Part shown: positions 1 through 11,000 of the stretch, in pieces
Numbering within the stretch: the stretch's first letter is position 1
Layout of the letters: each line of letters starts with the position of its first letter
Source: Mugil cephalus
Taxonomy: Eukaryota; Chordata; Actinopteri; Mugiliformes; Mugilidae
Assembly: GCF_022458985.1 (NCBI RefSeq)
Contig: NC_061786.1
Coordinates: 23,301,474 to 23,365,473, forward strand
Direction of reading: 5' to 3'
Length of the DNA: 64,000 bases
Made by a program: the position numbers and the translations under genes
Notes under the pieces: generated by a model
The model's input: only the letters and a program-made list of their open reading frames with translations
What the model was told of the DNA's origin: nothing
Databases searched by the model: none

Positions 1-2081
1 TGGAGGAACTTTGGGTTCTTTGGTTTGATCCTAATGTCCAGATGGAGAGTGGACCTGGTTCTGTTTCACTAGAACCTTTGGAGAACATGTGAGCTCTGTG
101 GGGTTTCTAGAGACTCTGGGTCCAGGTCTGGTCCAGGGGTTGATGGATGAGTTCAGGATGATGTCGTTACTATCAGGGTGGTTTCTAGTCTCTAATCTAG
201 AAGATATTTGAGTTTATCACTAATTAATCACACACAATGTTACTGAAGTCTGACCTATACATGGAGACCAGGGTCCACGGAGACCAGGGTCCACGGAGAC
301 CAGGGTCGGGAACATGGACCGGATAGTTCTGGAGATAGTCTCCGTTTATCTGGGATCTTTTTACTGACTAACCTACTGATAAATATCCATGACTCTATGA
401 GATTTTTCTGCTTTTAGATCACGGTCTGTTAAGTTTTATTACAGTTGTGTGACCATTGAGCCAATAATTGAGATGAATTGTTGGAATGATTTCCGCAGGT
501 GAAGGCCTGCATTGATTGAAGAGCTGATTTTAAAGGACATTTTATGGACGTTCTGCAGGAGCTTTCTGGTGATGAATGATCGACACACTTAAACTGAGTA
601 GAAGTATTTGTCAGGGACTTGTGTTTGCATGTGGAATAAGTTCTGTCAGAGATGCTAATGAATGAACAGAATGAACTCGTAGTGCATAAACTCTCGTCAT
701 TTCACTGCCAATCTAATCCAGCTGTGTTCCTGCTCCTGTGACTTTAACCAGGTCTATGTTTTCAGGGATCAATCATCTTTGTTCTATATCAACTCATAAC
801 GAATTCATAAATATGACAGAGCCAAGATGACGATCCTCTCAAAGTGCATCCAGAATGTGGCGGCTGATGGATAAACTGTGAGACCTGACTTCAAACCATC
901 TGCCTAAACCATTTCTACCGTTCTGCCGATCCACGGTTGGTGACGTCAGCGTCCTCTGTGCTGTTTCAGGCTGGGTGTCGGTGAGGACGTCTGGCAGCAA
1001 CAATGGGAAGATCCGGAGGAGTGTCATCTGATACGTCGACTGAACTTCGGTGGAAGACAGTGAAAGCTTCAAGAGGGATTTAAACCGTCTCACTGCTTCA
1101 CAGCTCCTCAGGAAGATGCTGTTCGTTCGACTATGGTTTCCATGTCCTCATCCCCTCAAACGCTGGACCACAGGAGGATCACAAAAAGTTCCAGATCCCC
1201 AGAGTCACAGTTTTCCTCCGTGGTGGGAGTTTTTATTTTGACAGAAATCAACCACAGCGGGCCAAAGCTCTAAAACCACAAACCTTCACGTCACCGTGTC
1301 ACCGGCGAATCATCTTTGCACGAGTACAGCCAACGAAAGGCTTAATAACAAAGAACAAAACATCTTCTGCTGCCACCTCACACATTTAAGAGCAATAATG
1401 CTATGCTACATTTAAGTCCTTGATTCTCCCTGATGATGATGTTCTGTTCATTCTGTTTTAACCTATTGTTTTTGCAATATGCACAATTACCAGTAAAACA
1501 TTTTTACATTATTTTTCTATTATATTTTATATTTGCAGTTCTCTGCTAAATAGTACCATTTGCACTATTTTGCATATACTTTGAGTGCGCACTGATAAGG
1601 AGAAGCTCTGCGGCCCCGTCCACATCCATCAGAACAGCGGTTTGGAAATTTAGAGATTCTGGAGTGAATTGGTGAATACGACGTCAACCCACAGCGGACC
1701 TGAAGTCAAAACACTTCCTTAGACGTGGAAAATATGTGGATTTTGGCATAAAGAGGCCAATATGTCAGACTTAAATCATATTATTAGTCACATTAGTTTG
1801 CTGACAATGGGCTTATTAGGATCAGACAAAAACATTTTTTTCCATAGTTTTACTGAATGTTTTGAGTTTTAAAAAGGGAAAATGTGGAAACAGCTTCTTC
1901 TACTTCACATCCTCAGTTCAAACTCATTCTATATTTAAATAAGTGACTAATTTACCTTTTTTTGAGATATTTTATTGTCCTAATTAATAAGAAAAACATC
2001 TTCAGGAATCAACAGACCTCATGTGAAAGAAGATAAGACGACGTTGTGTTTGTTGTGTTGCTGTGTTGTGTTGTGTTTTAC
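1..2081 (-). other. scfd1 intron 16 (5' part), no exon found
   Basis: This stretch follows the last scfd1 exon in the window on the minus strand. I looked for the next expected segment of the SM fold and found no acceptor followed by matching coding sequence. Short open frames near 839-1241 have no family features. The next exon must therefore lie left of position 1. A triplicated 'gaccagggtccacgga' motif (about 265-306) is the only local repeat noticed. Confidence 0.6.
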
Positions 2082-5000
2082 CTCTGAAGGAGCCACCTGA
2101 GCAGTGATGTAGAAGATGAGGAAAAGTCTCATTTTGTCTTCTGGGGTTCCAGCTGACAAACAAAAACATTTCCACATTTAGTCTATTTTCTTTAAGTGTT
2201 AAAGTGTCTTTGTTGAATATAAGACAACAAATAAAATAAAAGTGATCTCAGTGTGTGTTAAGTTAGAGGACAGTATTGGTCAACAATGAATCTAGTTCAC
2301 ATCAGTTACTGACTGACTACGTATCCCAGCATGCCTCTAGACTACTAGAAGGTGAGTGAATACCGTCGGGGTCACTGATGATGTCCAGCAGCGACTTGTC
2401 TAAAGTTGACTTGCTCATCAGTTTCTCTTCATACTCAAAGTAGACGTCCAGTTTACGACTCTGAGGACACAAACGACACCAAGTTAGTCGAGATAAACTC
2501 TGACCTCATTTAGACCTCGTTTAGACCTCGTTTAACATCCACCCTCATCTCACCTCATCAACTCTAACCTTCTCTGTTCACACCTGCTCTTAATTAAAAG
2601 GAAGGAAGGAAGGAAGGAAGGAAGGAAGGAAGGAAGGAAGGAAAGAAAAAACAAAGGAGGAAAAGAAGGAAGGAAGCAGCGCCACCATGTGGTCAGTAGA
2701 ATATTGTATCAGCTGCTGTCTCTAATGGATCTAAATGATCTTAACGTTAACGTTTGGTCTGAACAGGTCTTTGCTTTCGTCTTAATCTCTAATCAGACTC
2801 AGCCTCAGGTGAGCTGGTCTCAGGTGAGCTGGTCTCAGGTGAGCTGGTCTCAGTACCTTGATGTGGTCGAGGACTGCAGTGGCGACGTTGGTGTGGAGGT
2901 CGATCAGCCTCTTCTTCTCCAGCAGCTCAGGCAGAGAACTACAAGAAAACATAACAAGGACAAAGCAGAAGACACTTTGAGCCAAATAAACAACAAATAT
3001 CACGAGAGCCTTAAAGTGATGGTTCAGTTATATGTTTGCTTTGTTATTTCACTCTTTCTTTCTCCTTAATTGTGCCTAGAATAAACTCCTTTGAGTTTTT
3101 TTTTGCTCTTCACCAAAACATCTTTCAATAAAAATAAAAAAATAAGAAAAAATTGAGCATGACACATTTTAACCGGTGGAAACGGTCCCAAACGTTGTCA
3201 CCACAGACGACATTTTGTTCGTGAAATGAGTTGCATAGTTTAACGGTTAAAGGTTAAAAATAAAATGGTGGAAATGGCTGAGATCAAAACCAAAAAGTTA
3301 AATCAGATGTCTCCGGCTCAAAGCTCAAATGTCCTCCCAAGTTCATGGAAATTCATTCTTTAGAAGTTATTGAGAAACACTGTCAGGAAACCGAAGACAA
3401 AAAGAAAAAAAAACACAACAACACTCGGCCTTTGTTGCCTTTGTTCTGTTTTAACTTTAATTTATCCACTGGAGTTCAATGAGAGCATCACATGGGAACA
3501 ATCTGAGCTGAGGAGGATGTTTCTTCATCCATATTTATGCAACCAGACAAAGGTCAAAGCATTTCTACCACTTTTAGGAAACAAACTGTAACACAACGAT
3601 GCAAATAAAACCATAAAACCATTCCCCCTAGATATGAGTAAAACCTAAATATCTCATTAAAAACATCTTTACTCTCTCATGCGGAGGTTTTTCTGTCGTA
3701 GCCTTTTTAAAAGCCTTTGTGGATATGTTTGTTTAGGTTGTTGTTGTTTGCAGTACCTGACGGCGGAGGTGAGCTTGGCTGTGTTGTCTGACAGCATGCT
3801 GATGGCTCCTTCATCCTCTCCTTCCAAACCCTGCAGACACAACAACGGTGACATGAGTGAACGTGGAAGTCATAAATCAGGGTTTACTGCTGAGACTAGA
3901 CCGGGACCTAGCTGGTGGTTCAGATCTCCAGGTTCTTTAAAACGTTATTATGTCCTTGGTCACATGTCTAAGAGACGTACGTATGATCATAGAAAGCCTT
4001 GGATACAGTGGAGTTTAATAAAAGTCTTTGTTTTTCTACATTTCTGCATAAACTCAAAACATCAACAGATTTTCACCCAAGTCTTTAAAGTAGACAAATG
4101 GAACCCAATAAAAGACATAAACATTAGACTTGTGCAGTTTCCAGTAAAATGAGCCGATATTACATATCAGGGAGTGATGTGTTTCCATCAGTGTGATGAG
4201 ACTCAGGTCCTGGTTTAGTTGAAATAAATGAGGGATTTGTCTCAGTCTCTTCTCAGCCACAGTGAGACTCGTGACAAATGTTACACAGTTTTATTTATTG
4301 ATGTTTCTTCTCATCTTCTGTGCTCACTAGCTTCTTTTAACTTTTTTTTAGACCGAGTCCTGGTGAACTCACTCAAAAATGACGAATCAAGTTCTTGAAT
4401 CTGATTTTCACAACTCATATTTGTGTTGAAGTGTGTGATGACAACGGACAAAGGAGCTTTGTGAGGAGCTCAGAAAAAGAGTTGTTGTTGCTCATCAGGC
4501 TGGAAAAGGTTCCACAACCATCTCTAAAGAGTCTGGAAGCCACAAATAATCCACAGAGAGTCAGACAGATTGAGAACAAATGGAGGAGATTTAAGACAAA
4601 TTCCTAATGGCTGACCGGACACACGTCTAATATTTGGGTTCTCTTCAGTCGTTTTTAAGCAGAAATGTAAAAAAACAAACTGATTTGTAACCGTCTGACT
4701 CTTGGTAAGTTGACTTGTTGACCATTAGACATGATCTCTCACCATGATGCTCTTCAGCCGCTTGACCTCGTCCTCCTGAGCTCTGTACGTGTCCAGCTCC
4801 TCCTGAACCGACTCGGCCACCTCTGGGAACGGACTGTAAAAATAAAACAAAAAAAAAAAAAACAAGTTCAATCTGAACCTGAGCAGGTCAACACACCAAC
4901 CATGCACCAGATGCAAATTTAAAAACACTAAGACATCATCAGCGTACAGACGTATCTGACACTGCTCTGATTCTGATTTAATGTCTGTAGAAGTACGTCT

Positions 5001-8000
5001 CAACATGCTGAAAGAAACCTCGAGCATCTTATATATTTTACAACTTGTCGTTCACATGCAGCCTGCAAACAAATAAAACCAATGCAGTTCTTCACGTCCC
5101 CACAACAACACCTGTCTGTCTTCCACACTAAGTTCAAGTTTTCTCTTCTTGATGCATCTACAGTTTTAACCCTCCATGTTTCCTCTGGTGGTTTATTTAA
5201 CAGCAGCAGCTTTTTGAACCAATCAGAGCTCTGGACTCCAGCTGTGTTTGAGTAAATGCTGCATGATGCAATATGTCATTTTCTTCCTGCCTCATTGATA
5301 AAAGTCGTTATAGGATTCAACCAACACATTTTATCAAAACAGAAAAAAATCAGGTGAACCCAACAACTTGCTATTTTTTAACTGTGACCTTTTATAACTT
5401 ATAAGAGAGATTCTGACTGTTGTGATAGAAACTTCAGAATCTTGTCTTTCAAAAGAAACGAAGACCATAAATGAGCTCCAAAATGATCATCAACAGGATT
5501 CTGTTTATTTTCGCTATGTCCTACACAGATGTTTTTATTTGTTTGGCTGGAATGATAAGAGATAAAAGAAATAATGAACTGTCTATCCTTGACTTGTGCA
5601 GGGGTAGGTTTTTGTTCCCTCTGGATAAATAAAGACATGAATAGTAAAGTTTAGTATTTATCTAAATCCCAAAATAATTTGAGTGAGTTAAGTTGAAAAA
5701 TGTGCAAAAACACAATGAGTTCTGTTGAAAACGTTGACAAATTAAAGCTGTAAATCCTCTCAGGGATGAAGCTTGATGGAGAAAATGGTTGTTGCAGCTA
5801 AACTGTGACTCATTGAAGTATAAATGGTGATGATCTAGAACAAGAGTTCTCTTCTTCTTCATCTTCAGGAACCGACCTGCCTTTGTGCTTCTGCCAGAAC
5901 TTGTCGGCGACAGTCAGGTCGTAGGTCTTCATGTTCTTCTTCTTTGGTCTGGCGCCACCGGGCGATGGCTCCGCCCCCGCGCCCTCCTCCATCAGCACCC
6001 GGTTCAAATGGAAGTCCTGGAGGACAAAAACACACCCGTCCATTAGTGGGTCAGGATTTGTTTTTTTTTTATCTATAGTTCTTGACAGTGTTGTTCTCTG
6101 ACAACTGTGACGATTAACAAATAATTTGGGCAAATGCAGCAAAAAAAAAGAAGATTTTTGCAAACTCCTTGATCTTGATCTCCAATGTTCCAATGAATGT
6201 TGCACTTCCACATCCATGTGGAAAGTTTCAGAATCCAAAACTCCATTAAAACTAAATCTAGATCTAAATCTATACACACATGCCACTAGGCAACAGAAGG
6301 TGGCTTTTCTCTTCCTAAACCAAATACAAATTTCCTCAAATGTTCAGTAAACCAAGAGTCTTTTTCAGGTCAAGGACCCCAAATGATGAGAGACTTGGGG
6401 ACTAAAGAAGTTCTCGGCCAATTGTGGGGAAATGTGTAATATGCGGCCTCGTGATGTTGTGATTGGCTCAGCAGTGGTGGGGGCGGGGCCCACTGTGCAC
6501 AGGAGGTTGTGATTGACAGGTCTCGGCTCTATATGAAACTGTGCTGTTGAGACAGCTGAAAGATAACGTCTTCTGCCTCCATTTACCCCCTTTACTAAAA
6601 CATGTTGGATTCATGTTAATGTGTATTTAAAGAAATTAAATTTGTGGGGAAAATTTAAAAAAAATATACAAAACAATGTCTAAGCGACCACAGGTTTTGT
6701 GACCCCCCTGCAGCACCTCCACGGACCCCTGGGGGCCGCAGCCCCCCTGTTGAGGACCTATGCAGTAGAATATAGATCAATGAACACGTGGAATTCTTCA
6801 CCACTGCCAACGACTACACTGAGGAAAAAAGAATTCAAAAAGCAAATAAAGCTACATCTTGACAGAGTTAATAAATGTTGATTTTATTGTCTGTCCATTT
6901 GTTTTGGTCCAGATGTTTTTCCTTCTTCTTCTTATTGCCTTTTAAAGTGAATGATTTTAGAAAACTTTAAAGTTTAATATAGGTTAATAGTAATGTTTTA
7001 ACGTGGATCCGAGTAAGACCAATAAATAAATAAATAAATAAAATAACATAAAATAAATGTGTTGTCATCATAAAAGTTTTTCCTGTGTTAAATGATCTAA
7101 ATCAGAACATTTTAATGGGCTGCATCAAAAGTGCAGCCGCCAAGAAGACGTCGCCATCGTCCTTTAGTTTATGTTCCTAAAATCCTTAAAATGATCCCGA
7201 GACACTTAATGAGCAGAAAACCGGATCCAAGATCAGCAGAAGCCCCGCGGCCGCTGCTATGTTAAAGATACCTGGGAATAACTCCAGAGCAAAGACAGTC
7301 TGTCCCGCGTCCCCCTCCCTAGATACGTAAACCATAATATTAACGTCGCCATGGGAACAGCAGAGCTAGGAGAGAGGGAGATTTAATGGAGGGATCGTGT
7401 CTCCTGCTGGGTGGTAGAACGACGATGCCATCTGGACCGGCGTCTGGACCCAGCTAGCAAAAAGAAACCTGAGACTCTGGAAGCGAGGGACCAGACAGAA
7501 AACCTTCAATACAAAGATATAAACTACAACTGGACCCGTTCCCACAAAAAAACAAAAAAAAACATAGAAAACTATCCTTAAAGTGTCATTTCATAGACTC
7601 GGCTGCAGCTCCTCCCTCTCTCTCTCTCTCTCTCTCTGATTCAACAATGAATTCTGCATCATGTTATTACGTTCATACACTGATCAGCCACAACATTATA
7701 ACCACTGACAGGGGAAGTAAATAACGTTACTTTTGGGAAACGTTTGGACCTTCATTCATTCATTCATGTGGATGTTACTTAGACATGTACACACCTAGAC
7801 CAGACCTGACAGTAGTTTCATTCCACTGAAAGAAGCCATTGTTTTTACTTTTTCCACCAGAGAACTGATAGTTTTCTTCAATAAATGACCTTCCTCCACC
7901 TTTTTGTCTATTGTCAACTCAACAAATGCACATTTTATCTGGTTTGTTTTGTTTGTCCTGAGGAAACTGTGGAGATGGAGGGATGTGATCGTATCACTCA

Positions 8001-11000
8001 CCAGGACATCGTGGATCAGCGCCTGATAGGTCCAGGTGTGGTGGAGGGGCGTGGCCATGTCGATGTTCCGGTCGGCCAGGACAAAGAGGGGCCTCTGAAA
8101 ACTGGACGAGAGGTTTTAAATGATTAGCTATGCAGCAATGCATCATGGGAGATGCAGTCCTGCACTATAATTCCTTCATACAGGATGAAAAATGTTATTT
8201 GATAACATTTATTTTTTTATTATTACTAATGCATTGGTATTATCTGATATGATTGAGAAGAAGGAACAGGATCATAGAAGCACTTTTACTTCTTCTTGTC
8301 TTGTCTTTTGTCTTTGTCTCTATTTGTTGTTGTATGTTGCAGTTTTTGTTCAGTTAGTGTAATTGTTTTATTTTTCACCGGCCAATGATAAAGAATAAAT
8401 TGCAAAAATAAATAAATAAATAAATAACAGATGGACGAAATAAAAATGTAACAAAAATGTATTGAGTGTTTTTTTTAATGAAATATCTGAGCAGAAATGG
8501 ATCAAACTGACCTGAACTGTCCGGTGGCCATGCTGTCCCCGGTGAACAAACTGTTTCTGGCGTCACGCAGATTCTCACGGAGCTTCTTGTCCAGTTTCTA
8601 CAAAAAAACAACACAACAGCAGAAACACCTCAAAGGTTTGTACAAATAATCAGTGTTGGGCAAGTTACTTCAAAGATGTAATGCATTACTTATTACTGTT
8701 AGTTCAAAGTAATTAGTTACATTATAATATTACTGTCTTAAGTTTAGTCACATCATAATATTACTGTCTTTAGTTTAGTTACATCATAATATTACTGTCT
8801 TTAGTTACAGTGTGAAGGCCTTAAGTTACTTTTAAGTTACTTTCACCAAAGTAACTGTAAATATGGACTGTGTGTTCTCATTAGATCTTATTTCATTGAG
8901 TGCAGCTCGTTTCCATCCAGTAGAAGGAGAATGACACAATGACTGCGCTAGGCTAACGCTAGGCTAACGCTAACAACAGTACAGTATAATGGAGCAGTTA
9001 TGGCTCATGGTCCGACACATACTGTGATAGAGAAACTGTAACTTTAGGTGGATTTACTAGAAGCTGCTACTGTTTAATGTAACTGAACACCTGCAGAAAG
9101 CTGCACCACGCTACATGTTTCATTACGTTACTGGAGCTATTTATAATGTTCAAACTGAAAATAATGAGTGAATGTAGAGTCAGACTCACCTTCTAACCAA
9201 TCAGCTGTTCTCTAGCTCTAACAGGAAGTTAACATTTGATCAGATTGGTTTCTCCTCTATCTCCTATCTATACCAACGCTGTAAATGATGAACTAAACAT
9301 ACAAGTCAGATACGTCTGTTTTATGTATTTATCTGGCTTCTCTTTGTCACTTTCAGGCTGATGTTTTGACTCATTTTTAAGCAGCTGTGTATATGGGACA
9401 CATCCATATTCATCCATATTCATCCATATTTCTTACTGTTTCCTTCTGGCCACTACAGGTCAATAAACTGGAAAATTAAATTTAGTTTCAGATGCAATAA
9501 CACAACTGAACAAATCACTGCAGAGAGTGTGTTGTGTTAGTTGGATGCGTGTGTGGTGTAAATGTGCTTGTTGTTTTGCTGAGTTTTCTCACCACAGCGA
9601 CCATCTCAGCTGCGTTTCCTCGAGGACAACGGATAATCGGCACCGCACCTGATCAACAAACACGAAGAGATGAACTGAAGAGGAAGCTCGGTCACTGAGA
9701 CACTTTTAAATCAGTTTAAATTTAACTATAAATGGTTTTAAAGGTAATTTATTTCTTTAGAGAGTAAGAGGTTCATCCAGTCAGAGAAATAGATTATATT
9801 ACCACCTAGTGGACTCACACAGAAACACAGTAAATTCAAATCAACTTCCATCTCTCTAACCTCAAACTTAACAACTGATTCAGCCGAACTGTACGTAGTG
9901 TCACACATCTTATACTGTATAACAACCATGTGCAGCCACACTGAAGCCCAACACACACCAGCACTCGGCCTCCTCCTTCAGTTACAAGTTTCAAGAATTA
10001 GTCGATGACAGTTTTCTGCAAATTATGTTTAAGGGTCATAAAAAATCATTCATTCAGAAAATATTTGAAAAAGGAGAAAACTAATTTTTAAAGGTCACCC
10101 CACTCCCCATGAACTCACCCAGGGTGACGAAGAAACAGAAGAGGCTGTCCACGATGGTGTCCATGATGGCCTCCATGTCCGTGTCCTGGATGTCTGCTCT
10201 GTTGATGGCTGCACAGTTCAGACGCACAAACACAAAGAAGAGGCTCTGATTCTCTGGCTTCAGGACGAAGGCAGCGGCTAAAAGAAGCTTTAACATAACT
10301 ATTAAATGATAGAAAATCCTTGTGAAACCCCCAAAGTTCCCAGAGTCCAACACGACCAAATAAAATTAAGATTTAATTTACAAAACTGAAGAAAAACCAG
10401 ATAATATTTCAGCCTGTGGAGCTGGTGCCTTGAGTCTCTCTGGTTCAAAATTAACTGATTATTTTTTTATAATTAAGAAGCATAATACTGAACAGATCAA
10501 TACAATCACTGAAAGCTTAAAGTACATTAAGAAGAGAAAAACTATTTATGAAGCTTAAGGTAGGAATGTGCAGGAGGAACCAAAAAAGAAACCACAGAGT
10601 CTCATCAGGAAGCCCCAACCATTCAACATAAAGAATAAATGAAATAACACGAGAAGAAGAAGTCATATTTCCACATGTTGGACAGGTGTGTGGGAGTAAG
10701 TTACCGTGGTAGGAGATGAGCTCCTTGTTCTGGTTGCAGAGGATGAACATGTCGTCTTCCAGAGTGATGAAGTTCAGGTACTGATCGAACACCTGAACGT
10801 TAACACACATCAACACCAATAAGTTACAGCTGGACACAAATACAATATAAAAACATCTGCACCCGTCCAGCACAGGTCTGTCAATGAATTAACACCTAGA
10901 CGTTCCTACACTTTTGAAATTTCTAAATTCCATACTTTTTCCAGACCCTAAAAAATCTAATTTATGATAAAAAGTTAAGAACAAACCCAGATAAATTCAG

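Noticed and set aside
4725..5027. Single LINE insertion joining the YADD scrap (4.9 kb) and the family C repeat (4.2 kb)
   Set aside because: scfd1 exon 12 (4743-4833) lies between them, so they cannot be one insertion.
5810..6286. 158-aa minus ORF with DEEEEEN extension
   Set aside because: Contains scfd1 exon 11 (5877-6016) but runs through both splice sites; the acidic end is intron.
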